DNA of 64,000 nucleotides from Bradyrhizobium zhengyangense (lineage in GTDB: Bacteria; Pseudomonadota; Alphaproteobacteria; Rhizobiales; Xanthobacteraceae), in NCBI RefSeq assembly GCF_022012435.1, contig NZ_JAKLUA010000009.1, positions 186,001 to 250,000 on the forward strand, written 5' to 3'. This document shows, one piece after another, positions 24,849 to 33,403 of this stretch. The notes below the pieces were generated by a model. That model worked only from the letters and a program-made list of their open reading frames with translations, did no database searches and had not been told where the DNA came from. Position 1 is the stretch's first letter; each line of letters begins with the position of its first letter. The position numbers were made by a program, and so were the translations under genes.

Positions 24849-25831
24849 TCGAGGTGCTGTCGGCCGGCGCGCTCGCCACGGTGCAAGATCTCGGCCGCAC
24901 CGGCGCGCTCAACCTCGGCGTCGGGACATCGGGTGCGATGGACCCGTTGGCGCTCGCCGCTGGAAACATCCTGCTGCGCAACGAGGAGAATGCGGCAGCC
25001 CTCGAGATACCGCTGTTCCCGTTCCGCGTCCGCTTCACCCATTCGACGGTGTTCGCCGTGACCGGCGCGGATTGCGCGCCGCGGCTCGACGAGGCGCCAG
25101 TGCTACCATGGTGGGCGCACCGCGCCGATGCCGGCCAGGTCCTCTCGCTCGCCGTTCCCTCAACTGCGACCTGGCGCGCCAGCCGCGTCTACCTGTGCAT
25201 CGCGGGCGGGATCGATGTTCCCTCGGTGCTCGGCTCACGCAGTACCCAGCTGCGCGGCGCCTTCGGCGGGTTAGAGGGCCGTCCGCTGCGCGACGGCGAT
25301 CGGTTGCCAATTGCCGAGCCCCCCGGTCGCGCCAAGACAGGCTTCGGCATCACGCCGCCCGGCCTCGCCTTGCCATTGGAGGTGGACGGGTTGACCGCCG
25401 TGCGGGTGCTGCCGGCTGCCGAATACGATAGCTTCACGCCGTCTTCCCACGAGGCGCTATGGTCCGAGCCTTGGAAGATTACGTCACAGAGCGACCGCTA
25501 CGGCTATCGTCTCGCCGGCCCCGAACTCAGGCCGCAGCGACCCATGGAGCTGCGCTCCCACGGCATTGTCCCAGGCGTGATCCAGGTCCCCCACGGCGGC
25601 CAGCCGATCATCCAGATGCGCGATGCGCAGCCATCGGGCGGCTATCCCAAGATCGGCACCGTCATCGACGCCGACCTCTGGCGCCTCGGCCAGGCTCCCA
25701 TCGGCAGCCGGATTCGTTTCGTGCTGTGCAGCTGGGACGAGGCGCTGGACGCGTCGGCGGCGACCCGGCGCTGGCTGAGCAACGCCCGCCGATTGGTCGA
25801 GCTCTACTGCAACCAGGGAGCGGTGCGATGA
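24845..25831 (+). CDS. pxpC: 5-oxoprolinase subunit PxpC (KipA / AHS2 family)
   Basis: A 328-aa protein of the biotin-dependent carboxyltransferase-like family. Seen: MIEVLSAGALATVQDLGRTG, LGVGTSGAMDPLALAAGN, and SDRYGYRLAGPEL with GVIQVPHGGQPIIQMRDAQP. Forms the PxpBC part of the ATP-dependent 5-oxoprolinase. Overlaps both neighbours by four bases. Confidence 0.88.
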   Translation: MIEVLSAGALATVQDLGRTGALNLGVGTSGAMDPLALAAGNILLRNEENAAALEIPLFPFRVRFTHSTVFAVTGADCAPRLDEAPVLPWWAHRADAGQVLSLAVPSTATWRASRVYLCIAGGIDVPSVLGSRSTQLRGAFGGLEGRPLRDGDRLPIAEPPGRAKTGFGITPPGLALPLEVDGLTAVRVLPAAEYDSFTPSSHEALWSEPWKITSQSDRYGYRLAGPELRPQRPMELRSHGIVPGVIQVPHGGQPIIQMRDAQPSGGYPKIGTVIDADLWRLGQAPIGSRIRFVLCSWDEALDASAATRRWLSNARRLVELYCNQGAVR

Positions 25832-26253
25832 CCAACCCGCTCGACCATGTCGACCAGCTCTGCGCCTTCCTCGCGGCGACCGACATCGGCCTGCTCGAGC
25901 TGAAAGGCCCAGCCGGGGTGCTGCGCCTGCGGCATGACGGCGCCCGAGTCGAAGTCGAAATGATCGAGGCTGCGACGGCGGCGCTGTCTTCTTCCCCCAC
26001 GCAGATCATTCGGGCACCGGTGCCGGGTCTCTACCTCGACCGCCATCCATTGCGCTCGCAACCATCGGTCGCCGTCGGCGACGAAGTTGCGGCCGGCACG
26101 CCGCTCGCCTTTCTCCAGATCGGACCGCTCTTGCTTCCGGTCCCGGCCCCGGAGGACGGCATGGTGGTCGAGACGTTCGCCGAGCATGGCGCGACGGTGG
26201 GATACGGCGCGCCGCTGATCGGATTGCAGCCGCACGGGAGTGACGCCGAATGA
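25828..26253 (+). CDS. AccB-like carrier domain lacking the biotinylation lysine
   Basis: A 141-aa protein with the same architecture as the carrier at 22395: short N-terminal helix region (MTNPLDHVDQLCAFLAATDI) and a C-terminal biotinyl/lipoyl-like domain (IIRAPVPGLYL...VAVGDEVAAGTPLAFLQ). At the place of EAMKM it reads LQIGPLLLPVP, so no lysine is available for biotin. It is probably not a biotin carrier; it may be structural. Overlaps pxpC and pxpA by four bases each. Confidence 0.75.
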   Translation: MTNPLDHVDQLCAFLAATDIGLLELKGPAGVLRLRHDGARVEVEMIEAATAALSSSPTQIIRAPVPGLYLDRHPLRSQPSVAVGDEVAAGTPLAFLQIGPLLLPVPAPEDGMVVETFAEHGATVGYGAPLIGLQPHGSDAE

Positions 26254-27041
26254 AGATCGATCTCAATGCGGATCTGGGCGAGGGCTACGGTCCCTGGTCC
26301 ATGGGCGACGACGACGCTCTGCTCGGCCTCGTCTCGTCGGCCAACATCGCCTGCGGCTTTCACGCGGGCGACCCGCTGATCATGCAGCGCACCGTGGAAT
26401 CGGCAAAGGCGCGGGGTGTCGATGTCGGCGCCCATGTCGGCTTCCCGGATCGCCAGGGCTTCGGCCGCCGGGCGATGCACATCGATCCTACCGAGCTCGC
26501 GGCGATGGTCACCTATCAGCTCGGCGCGCTTGCAGGGATCGTCCGCGCAGCCGGTTACCGCATGACCCACATGAGTTTCCACGGCGCCTTGGGCAACATG
26601 GTGGCCGCCAACGCCAAACTCGCCGAACCGCTGGTCCGCGCTGTCGCCGCCTTCGATCGAGAGCTCCTCATCGTATCGTCGACCAGCCGCGCCATCGAGG
26701 GGGCGGCGGCGGCCTGCGGCCTGCGCGTCGCCACCACTTTCCTCGCGGATCGCGCCTACGACGATGACGGACTGCTCGTGCCACGGGGCACGGCCGGCGC
26801 GGTCATTCACGACCCGGCGCTCGTGCTCGAACGGGTGCAGCGCCTGCTCTGCGACGGCGTCGTCATCACCGCGACCGGCCGGGCGCTGCCGATGCAGGCC
26901 ACATCGATCCTGCTGCATGGCGACACCCCGGGCGCGGTCGAGTTCGCCCGGACGATCCGTGCGGCGATCGAGACCGCCGGTGGCGAGATCGCGCCGGTGT
27001 CGCACCTGATCGCCGGCGGCCCCGGGCGTGGCCCATCATAA
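26250..27041 (+). CDS. pxpA: 5-oxoprolinase subunit PxpA (LamB/YcsF family)
   Basis: A 263-aa protein with the family start MKIDLNADLGEGYGPWSMGD, then SSANIACGFHAGDP, VGAHVGFPDRQGFGRR and TFLADRAYDDDGLLVPR. Forms ATP-dependent 5-oxoprolinase with PxpBC. Last gene of the operon; a second promoter-like element starts 7 bases after its stop. Confidence 0.92.
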   Translation: MKIDLNADLGEGYGPWSMGDDDALLGLVSSANIACGFHAGDPLIMQRTVESAKARGVDVGAHVGFPDRQGFGRRAMHIDPTELAAMVTYQLGALAGIVRAAGYRMTHMSFHGALGNMVAANAKLAEPLVRAVAAFDRELLIVSSTSRAIEGAAAACGLRVATTFLADRAYDDDGLLVPRGTAGAVIHDPALVLERVQRLLCDGVVITATGRALPMQATSILLHGDTPGAVEFARTIRAAIETAGGEIAPVSHLIAGGPGRGPS

Positions 27042-27047
27042 GCGCCC

Positions 27048-27100
27048 CTTATCCCGCCAAAGTGATTCCATCTTGGCGGCGGAACTGCTCCGTCGGTAGC
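27048..27100 (+). promoter_or_regulatory. promoter element B (paired with 22288-22340)
   Basis: Gapless counterpart of element A, sharing CTTAT, CAAAG, TCTTGG and CGGTAGC at identical spacing. It lies between pxpA and the short-chain dehydrogenase, with the start codon 25 bases beyond. It would give the dehydrogenase/ABC transporter genes the same control as the Pxp operon. Confidence 0.5.
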
Positions 27101-27124
27101 CTCTGGAGAACAGCGAGGACTCAG

Positions 27125-27892
27125 ATGCCATTTTCCGACTACAGGACGGCTCTCGTCACCGGCGCCTCGTCAGGCATCGGCCTCGCCGTCGTCGAGCGCC
27201 TGGCGCGCGAGGGACTGCAGGTGCACGCGTTGGCGCGTAGCGCCGATCCACTGAAGGCGCTGGCAGATCGCACCGGCTGCATTCCCCATGCCGTCGACGT
27301 TCGCGATCTGCCTGCGCTTACCAAGCTCGCCGGCAGCGTCGAATTCGACGTTCTCGTCAACTGCGCCGGCGTCGACCGGCCCAAGAAATTCCTGCAGGCG
27401 GATGCCGAGGATATCGAGCTACTGCTCGGCGTGAATCTGGGGGCCGTCCTGCATCTGTGCCGCCTCGTCGTGCCCGGCATGGTGGCGCGCGACCGCGGTC
27501 ACGTCGTGAACATCACTTCAATCGCCGGCGCCTATAATTTCGGCGGCAACTCGACCTACCACGCCACCAAGGCGGCGGTCAGCATGCTGTCCCGTCAGCT
27601 CCGGATCGATGCCTTCGGCAAGCGTGTTCGCATCACCGAGATCTGCCCGGGGCGGGTCGAGACCGATATCTTCGCTCACGTCCACGGCGACTCCGCCGCG
27701 ACCCGCGCTGCCTTCATCGACGGATTCGAGCTGCCCAAACCGGAGGACATCGCCGACACGATCGCTTTCGCCATTGCCGCGCCAGTGGCGGTAAACATCG
27801 GCCATATCGAGATCACACCGACCCTGCAGGTGCCGGGCGGACTGTCGACGGTCCGTCCCGAGCACCCCGCCAGCCCTCCAGCCGTCACCTAG
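27125..27892 (+). CDS. short-chain dehydrogenase/reductase (YdfG-like)
   Basis: A 255-aa NAD(P)-dependent oxidoreductase. Cofactor motif ALVTGASSGIGLAVVERL; active site Ser in NITSIAGAY and Tyr-x3-Lys in TYHATKAAV; NCAGVDRP strand. Resembles the YdfG-type 3-hydroxy acid dehydrogenases, but the substrate is not decided by sequence. ATG 27125 is preceded by GCGAGGA. An amino acid ABC transporter follows. Confidence 0.85.
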   Translation: MPFSDYRTALVTGASSGIGLAVVERLAREGLQVHALARSADPLKALADRTGCIPHAVDVRDLPALTKLAGSVEFDVLVNCAGVDRPKKFLQADAEDIELLLGVNLGAVLHLCRLVVPGMVARDRGHVVNITSIAGAYNFGGNSTYHATKAAVSMLSRQLRIDAFGKRVRITEICPGRVETDIFAHVHGDSAATRAAFIDGFELPKPEDIADTIAFAIAAPVAVNIGHIEITPTLQVPGGLSTVRPEHPASPPAVT

Positions 27893-27905
27893 AGCGGAGG
27901 GTGCG

Positions 27906-28607
27906 ATGAAGGGCTTCGACCTCATGGCGATCCTGCTGAACCCCGAGTTCAGCCGCATGCTCGTCCACGGGGTGAAGATGACCTTCATCATCTTCGCAGG
28001 CTCCTGGCTGCTCGCCATGAGCCTCGGTATCACCCTCCTTGCAATTCGAATGCTGCCGGGCCGGATCGCCGACGCCCTGGTCGAGGCCTACGTTGCCTAT
28101 CACCGCAACGTGCCGACACTGGTGCAGCTGATGCTCTGGTATTTCGGTGTCTCCAGCCTGCTGCCCGAGCGGCTCCAGGTCTGGCTGTCCGATCAGAACG
28201 GCGAGGCAATCTTCGCGGTGATCGCGCTCGGACTGTGTCAGGCCGCATATTTCAGCGAAGACCATCGGTCGGGCTTGCGCGCCGTGCCCAAGGGCCAGTG
28301 GGAGGCCGCTCGCGCGCTGGGTCACAGCTATCTCGGCGCGATGACTTACATCCTGCTGCCGCAGGCGGTCCGAAATGCGATGCCGGCGCTGGTGAACCAC
28401 ACGGTGTCGCTGTTCAAGAACAGCAGTCTTGCCATGGCGATCGGCGTCACCGAGCTCACGCATGCGGTGAAGGAGGTCGAAAACCAGAGCTTCCGCGCTT
28501 TCGAGACCTACCTGATCGCGACCGTCTTCTACCTCGTGTGCTCGCTGCTCCTGATGTGGCTTGGCTATTATTTCGAGCGGCGCAGCCGCATGGCGGGAGC
28601 GCTCTGA
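27906..28607 (+). CDS. polar amino acid ABC transporter permease 1
   Basis: A 233-aa inner-membrane permease of the HisM/GlnP type with about five helices. The ABC-docking loop reads HRSGLRAVPKGQWEAARALG followed by MTYILLPQAVRNAMP. Pairs with the next permease to form the channel. Starts 13 bases after the dehydrogenase. Confidence 0.92.
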   Translation: MKGFDLMAILLNPEFSRMLVHGVKMTFIIFAGSWLLAMSLGITLLAIRMLPGRIADALVEAYVAYHRNVPTLVQLMLWYFGVSSLLPERLQVWLSDQNGEAIFAVIALGLCQAAYFSEDHRSGLRAVPKGQWEAARALGHSYLGAMTYILLPQAVRNAMPALVNHTVSLFKNSSLAMAIGVTELTHAVKEVENQSFRAFETYLIATVFYLVCSLLLMWLGYYFERRSRMAGAL

Positions 28608-28608
28608 C

Positions 28609-29361
28609 ATGACGCTCCTGTTCAACATGATAGGCATCGTCAGCGACAACTGGCTGCTGCTGCTGGTCGGCCAGTTTCCGAACGGCCCGCTCGGCGGGAT
28701 CGCCGCGACCCTGATCCTGTCGATTCTTGGAATTGCGCTGGCATTCCCGCTCAGCGTGGCGATGGCGCTCGCGCGTCTATCGCCTTGGCCCGTGCTGCGC
28801 TGGCCGGCGACGGCGCTGGTCTATGTCGTGCGCGGCGTTCCGCTGCTGCTGATCATCCTCTGGGTCTATTTCCTGCTGCCGCTCCTGATCGGCGAGAGCG
28901 TTCCCGGCTTCGTGACCATGCTCGCCACCTTGGTCATCTACGAGGGGGCCTTTCTCAGTGAGATCGTGCGAGCCGGAATCACGGCATTGCCGCGAGGGCA
29001 GATGGACGCGGCGCGGGCGCTCGGCCACAGCCACCTCGGCGCGATGCGCTACGTGATCCTGCCGCAGGCGCTGTTCAACATGATCCCGAGCATCATCAGC
29101 CAGTTCGTCTCCACCATCAAAGAGACGACGTTGGGCTACATCATCAACGTGCCAGAGCTGACCTTCGCGGCGGGACAGATCAACAACCGGCTTCTGACCA
29201 AGCCGTTCGAAGTCTACTTCATACTCGCCATCATCTATTTCGTCGTCTGCTGGACTCTCACTAAGCTGGCCAGCACGCTCGAACGTCGGATTGCCGTTCG
29301 GCGCGCCAGGTCGATGGATGGTGCTGCAGCGCCGGCTTTGGCAGCCGCATCGAGGACATGA
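28609..29361 (+). CDS. polar amino acid ABC transporter permease 2
   Basis: A 250-aa permease paralogous to the previous one. Docking loop RAGITALPRGQMDAARALGH then MRYVILPQALFNMIPS. ATG 28609 follows the previous stop by one base. The two form a heterodimeric pore with the downstream ATPase. Confidence 0.92.
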   Translation: MTLLFNMIGIVSDNWLLLLVGQFPNGPLGGIAATLILSILGIALAFPLSVAMALARLSPWPVLRWPATALVYVVRGVPLLLIILWVYFLLPLLIGESVPGFVTMLATLVIYEGAFLSEIVRAGITALPRGQMDAARALGHSHLGAMRYVILPQALFNMIPSIISQFVSTIKETTLGYIINVPELTFAAGQINNRLLTKPFEVYFILAIIYFVVCWTLTKLASTLERRIAVRRARSMDGAAAPALAAASRT

Positions 29362-29363
29362 TC

Positions 29364-30134
29364 ATGTCAAACCAGGCCTCGAACAGTACGGCAACTCCGA
29401 TGATTGAATTCATTGGCATCAACAAGTTCTACGGTTCGCTGCCCGCCCTCGTCGACATCAACGCGGAGGTGAAAAAGGGCGAGGTGGTCGTGGTATGTGG
29501 CCCCTCGGGCTCTGGCAAGTCGACGCTCATCCGCACCGTCAACCGGCTTGAGGAGATCCAATCCGGAGTGCTGCGCTTCGACGGACAGAATGTTCATGCG
29601 AAGATTAGCAGCTTGGCAATGAACCACCTGCGCAGCCGTATCGGCTTCGTTTTCCAGAGTTTCAATCTGTTTCCACACCTCAGCGTGCTGGACAATGTGA
29701 TGCTGTCGCCTGTGAAGGTGAACGGCATCAAACGGAGCAAGGCAAGGGAGATCGCGCTTCAGTTGCTCGACCGGGTAGGCCTTTCCAGCAAGGCGCAGAA
29801 CTATCCGGCGCAGCTGTCCGGCGGCCAGCAGCAGCGTGTCGCGATCGCGCGAGCGCTGGCCATGGAGCCGCCGGCGATGCTGTTCGATGAGCCGACCAGC
29901 GCGCTCGACCCGGAGATGGTCGGCGAAGTTCTGGCGGTGATGCGGGGACTTGCTCGCGATGGCATGACCATGATGTGCGTCACCCATGAGATGAATTTCG
30001 CACGCGATGTCGCTGATCGTGTCTGGTTCATGGATGCCGGGCGCCTGCTGGAATCGGCGTCGCCGAGCGCGTTCTTCGGCTCGCCGCAGCATCCGCGTGC
30101 GCAGCGCTTTTTGTCGGATCTGCGGGCACGATGA
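29364..30134 (+). CDS. polar amino acid ABC transporter ATP-binding protein (GlnQ-like)
   Basis: A 256-aa ATPase. Walker A CGPSGSGKSTLIR, signature LSGGQQQRVAIARALA, Walker B MLFDEPTSALDPE, and the switch His in CVTHEM. ATG 29364 has GAGGA with better spacing than the ATG at 29358. Confidence 0.94.
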   Translation: MSNQASNSTATPMIEFIGINKFYGSLPALVDINAEVKKGEVVVVCGPSGSGKSTLIRTVNRLEEIQSGVLRFDGQNVHAKISSLAMNHLRSRIGFVFQSFNLFPHLSVLDNVMLSPVKVNGIKRSKAREIALQLLDRVGLSSKAQNYPAQLSGGQQQRVAIARALAMEPPAMLFDEPTSALDPEMVGEVLAVMRGLARDGMTMMCVTHEMNFARDVADRVWFMDAGRLLESASPSAFFGSPQHPRAQRFLSDLRAR

Positions 30135-30170
30135 CAACGCCTGCCATCATTGCAAAACAGGGAGTTCGAA

Positions 30171-31034
30171 ATGTCGATCGGGATCGGGACTAAGACTGGA
30201 AAATGCGTGCTCCGCGCCGCCATCGTTGCCACGGGCCTGAGTTGCTTTGCCAGCGTGGCCATGGCTGATCAGCTGGCCGATATCATGCAGCGCAAAGAGC
30301 TGCGCTGCGGCACCTTCGCCGACGTACCCCCGTTTGCCGCGCCCGATCCGAAAACGCGGGAGATGGTTGGCTTTGATGTCGACCTCTGCAGAGCCATTGC
30401 CAAGCGCTGGGGCGTCGAGGCGAAGATCAGCCCGCTCTCGGTCGAGGCGCGGGTGCCCGAGGTCAAGCTCGGCCGCGTCGACATCACAGTCGCCAATCTC
30501 GCCTATACGCTGGGCCGCGCCGAGCAGATCCAGTTCTCCGACCCCTATTATCTCGCCAAGGAGATGTTGGCGGTGAAGGCTTCGGATCCAGGAACCAAGA
30601 AGGCCGACTTCAAAGGTAAACGTCTGGCTTCGACCAAGGGCTCGACCTCCGAGCTCGCGATCAAGCTGAATGAGTCGGATCCCCTCACTTTCGTCGACAC
30701 CGGCTCGGCTTTCATGGCCGTCCAGCAGAACAAGGCGGTCGGAATGGTGGCCAATACCATGACCATCACCAAGCTCGTCAACGAATCGAAGTCCGCTGGC
30801 CAACCGCTGAAGATGATCGATGAGCCCATGGTCTTGCAACCGATCGGCATCGGCATGAAGAAGGACGAGCCGGCGCTGCTCGCCAAGATCAACGAGACAC
30901 TGCTCGCACTCGACCAGGCAGGTGAGATCAACCAGCTCTGGGACAAGTGGCTCGGCCCGAACACCGAGTTCAAGATGACCCGCACCGACAAAGTCGTGCC
31001 GCTCGGCCAACTTAAGTTCACGCCGTTGCCGTAA
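30171..31034 (+). CDS. polar amino acid ABC transporter substrate-binding protein (family 3)
   Basis: A 287-aa periplasmic protein. Cleavable signal (VLRAAIVATGLSCFASVAMA) then DQLADIMQRKELRCGTFADV and the family 3 signature MVGFDVDLCRAIAKRWG. GGGAG precedes ATG 30171. Given the linked PxpABC and matching promoter, glutamate-type or 5-oxoproline uptake is a fair guess, not proven. Confidence 0.92.
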   Translation: MSIGIGTKTGKCVLRAAIVATGLSCFASVAMADQLADIMQRKELRCGTFADVPPFAAPDPKTREMVGFDVDLCRAIAKRWGVEAKISPLSVEARVPEVKLGRVDITVANLAYTLGRAEQIQFSDPYYLAKEMLAVKASDPGTKKADFKGKRLASTKGSTSELAIKLNESDPLTFVDTGSAFMAVQQNKAVGMVANTMTITKLVNESKSAGQPLKMIDEPMVLQPIGIGMKKDEPALLAKINETLLALDQAGEINQLWDKWLGPNTEFKMTRTDKVVPLGQLKFTPLP

Positions 31035-31160
31035 CCGGTGCACCGGGGCACACCTCCAAGAACCGGCCCGGACAGACTTGGTGGTTGAAACGGCGTCGGC
31101 TCCTGGACGCGGTGGGTCAATGCCTGGTCGACGTGCAATAAAACATTGGAAGAAGTCGAG

Positions 31161-31252
31161 AAAAAAGCGCGATGGGTTGAATCGTCATGGCGCTTTAGCT
31201 CTTTGTTTGAGCATGAGTTTTGGGAAAACCGCTTCACACTTTTCCGGATCTT
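31161..31252. repeat. dispersed hairpin repeat between convergent genes
   Basis: AAAGCGC (31164-31170) pairs with GCGCTTT (31190-31196). A second hairpin, GGAAAA near 31223 with TTTTCC near 31240, follows. The text around them (GCTCTTTGTTTGAGCATGA, CGCTTCACACTTTTCCGGAT) is familiar to me as a short repeat found at many intergenic sites in Bradyrhizobium relatives. Here it lies between the convergent ends of the amino acid binding protein and cbbR and probably works as a bidirectional terminator. Confidence 0.6.
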
Positions 31253-31255
31253 GCT

Positions 31256-32207
31256 TTAGCGCCCGCCGAGTTCAGGTAGGTACGGCAAATAATTCGACCC
31301 TTCAGAGCCAAGAAAATCGAACATAGCCTGCGCCGGCGGCAGCAGGACCTTGTCACTGCGGCGGATCACGTACCATTGCCGCACGATTGGTAGGCCCGCG
31401 ACGTCGAGCACGACGAGGCGGCCCTCGCCGAGCTCGTGCGCGACGGTGTGCGCCGAGATGAAGGCGATGCCGAGCCCGGCGATAACAGCCTGCTTGATGG
31501 TCTCGTTGCTGCTCATCTCCATGCCGATGATTGGCTCGAGATCCGATTTCTGGAACATGCCCTCCATTAGTGTTCGCGTGCCCGAGCCCGGCTCGCGAGT
31601 GAGAAAGGTCTCGTGCACAAGGTCGGTCAGACTGAGTCCTCGGTCCTTTTCCAGCCAATGTCCCCTGCGGGCGACGATGATGTGCGGATTGCGGCCGAGC
31701 TGGCGCACGTCGACGTGGACGTCGGCGGGTGGCCGGCCCATCACCGCGAAGTCGAGATCATAACCGTGCATGGCTGCGCGGATCTCATCGCGATTGCCAA
31801 TCGTCAGCTTGATCTCGATCTTGGGGTAGCGCTTGGAGAACGCCGCGATCGCATGCGGCACGAAATATTTAGCGGTCGAGACCGCACCGAGATGCACCGC
31901 GCCGCCGCTCCGTCCGGCGAGCAGGTCGAGCGCGCCCTGGCAGTCCGCGATCGCGGCCTCGACCCGCTCGGCCAGCGCCAACACTTCCTTGCCCGCCGCG
32001 GTCAGCTGCATGCCGTCGCCGGTCCGCTGCACCAAGGGCAGGCCGGCGAGGTCCTGAAGTTGCCGCAGCTGCTGGGTCACGGCCGGCTGGGTCAGCCCAA
32101 GATGGCCGGAGGCCGCCGTCACGCTGCCCTTGGCCGACAGCGCCGCGAGCGAGCGCAGCTGCCTGATCGTCAGATGCCGGAGCTGTGCAGCCGCCTGTCC
32201 GGGTCAA
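31256..32207 (-). CDS. cbbR: LysR-type regulator CbbR with disrupted 5' end
   Basis: Activator of the divergent cbb operon. The helix-turn-helix reads LRHLTIRQLRSLAALSAKGSV then TAASGHLGLTQPAVTQQLRQL, followed by a full effector domain. The start is a problem. In the frame of this protein there is no ATG, GTG or TTG between an in-frame TGA (32204-32206) and the GTG at 32122, and starting at that GTG would remove the first half of the DNA-binding domain. A TTG at 32207 lies in a different frame. One base difference between 32207 and ~32180 would restore a complete protein, so this is either a frameshift or a non-standard start. Confidence 0.8.
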
Positions 32208-32259
32208 TTATAAGAAAATTCTTTGGTGCTCATTACGAATAGAAATTTTCCTTATTAAT
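32206..32259. promoter_or_regulatory. cbbR-cbbF intergenic inverted repeat (probable CbbR operator)
   Basis: The left arm AATTATAAGAAAATT (32206-32220) and right arm AATTTTCCTTATTAAT (32244-32259) are near-complementary. They are AT-rich in a GC-rich neighbourhood and contain T-N11-A spacings typical of LysR sites. They lie between cbbR and cbbF, where CbbR operators are known to be. The assignment is by position and symmetry. Confidence 0.55.
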
Positions 32260-32353
32260 CTGTCCCTGTCAATCTCCTGGTGCTGGGACTGACCGCGACC
32301 GACCTTCAGAGGGGAGGGCATGGCTGCGGCGCCGGCCAAGGGGATGGACGCAG

Positions 32354-33391
32354 ATGACTGGGCAACTCAGGCTGGACGATCACCTTCAACGGTATTCCGA
32401 GACCGCGCCGCATGCGCTGGCCGTGGCGGCCGCAGTCGATGCCATCGCGGCGGCGGCCATCGAAATCGCCGACCTCATCGCGTCAGGTGATCTCGCTGAC
32501 GCCTCTGGCCTGACCACGGAGCGCAACAGCGACGGCGACATCCAGCGCGACCTCGATGTCCAGGCCGATGCGATCCTGCGCCGCTGCCTCAGCAAGCTGC
32601 CGATCGCGGCGCTGGCGTCGGAGGAGATGCGCGAACCCCAGATCGGCGACCGCGAGGGCCGCGTCTGCATCGCGATCGATCCGCTCGACGGATCCTCCAA
32701 CATCGACATCAACATGACGGTGGGGACGATCTTCTCGATCCTGCCGGCACCCGACGACCTCTCGCTCGCCTTTCACCAGCGCGGATCAGTGCAGCTTGCG
32801 GCGGGCTTCGTCACCTACGGGCCGCAGACCTCGCTGGTGTTGACGCTCGGCGAAGGCGTCGACATCTTCACGCTCGATCACAAGGCCGGCTGCTTCCGTC
32901 TCGCCCGCAGCGGCGTGCAGATCTCCGAGGCCTGCGAGGAGTTCGCGATCAACGCCTCGAACCGTCGGCACTGGGATCCGCCGGTGCGCGCCTTCATCGA
33001 CGAATGCCTCGCAGGCGTCGAAGGCCCCGCCAACCATGATTTCAACATGCGGTGGGTCGGCTCGCTGGTTGCCGAGGCCTACCGAATCCTCACCCGCGGC
33101 GGCGTCTTCCTCTACCCTTCGGACGCGCGCCCCGGCTACGGCGAGGGCCGCCTGCGCCTGACTTACGAGGCGCATCCGATGGCCATGATCATCGAGCAGG
33201 CCGGCGGCTCCGCCTCCACGGGACGCGAGCGCATCCTCGACCTCTCCGCGCAGAGCCTGCATCAGCGCGTGCCCCTGATCATGGGCTCGAGCAACGAGGT
33301 GCGGCGCGTCGAGGAGCTTCATTGCGATCCAGTGCTGGTCGCCAGCGTCTCTGCGCCGCTGTTCGCGCGGCGCGGATTCTTCCGGCTCTGA
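32354..33391 (+). CDS. cbbF: fructose-1,6-bisphosphatase, class I (CbbF)
   Basis: A 345-aa Calvin cycle enzyme converting fructose-1,6-bisphosphate to fructose-6-phosphate. Metal/substrate motif AIDPLDGSSNIDINMTVGTIF; ERNSDGDIQRDLDVQAD N-terminal metal site; YEAHPMAMIIEQAGG substrate site. First gene of the cbb operon, about 95 bases downstream of the inverted repeat. Confidence 0.95.
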   Translation: MTGQLRLDDHLQRYSETAPHALAVAAAVDAIAAAAIEIADLIASGDLADASGLTTERNSDGDIQRDLDVQADAILRRCLSKLPIAALASEEMREPQIGDREGRVCIAIDPLDGSSNIDINMTVGTIFSILPAPDDLSLAFHQRGSVQLAAGFVTYGPQTSLVLTLGEGVDIFTLDHKAGCFRLARSGVQISEACEEFAINASNRRHWDPPVRAFIDECLAGVEGPANHDFNMRWVGSLVAEAYRILTRGGVFLYPSDARPGYGEGRLRLTYEAHPMAMIIEQAGGSASTGRERILDLSAQSLHQRVPLIMGSSNEVRRVEELHCDPVLVASVSAPLFARRGFFRL

Positions 33392-33403
33392 GCGAGGTGT
33401 CCC

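Noticed and set aside
32231..32233. ATG (minus strand) as cbbR start
   Set aside because: Nine codons later the frame hits TGA, and the codon lies inside the probable operator.
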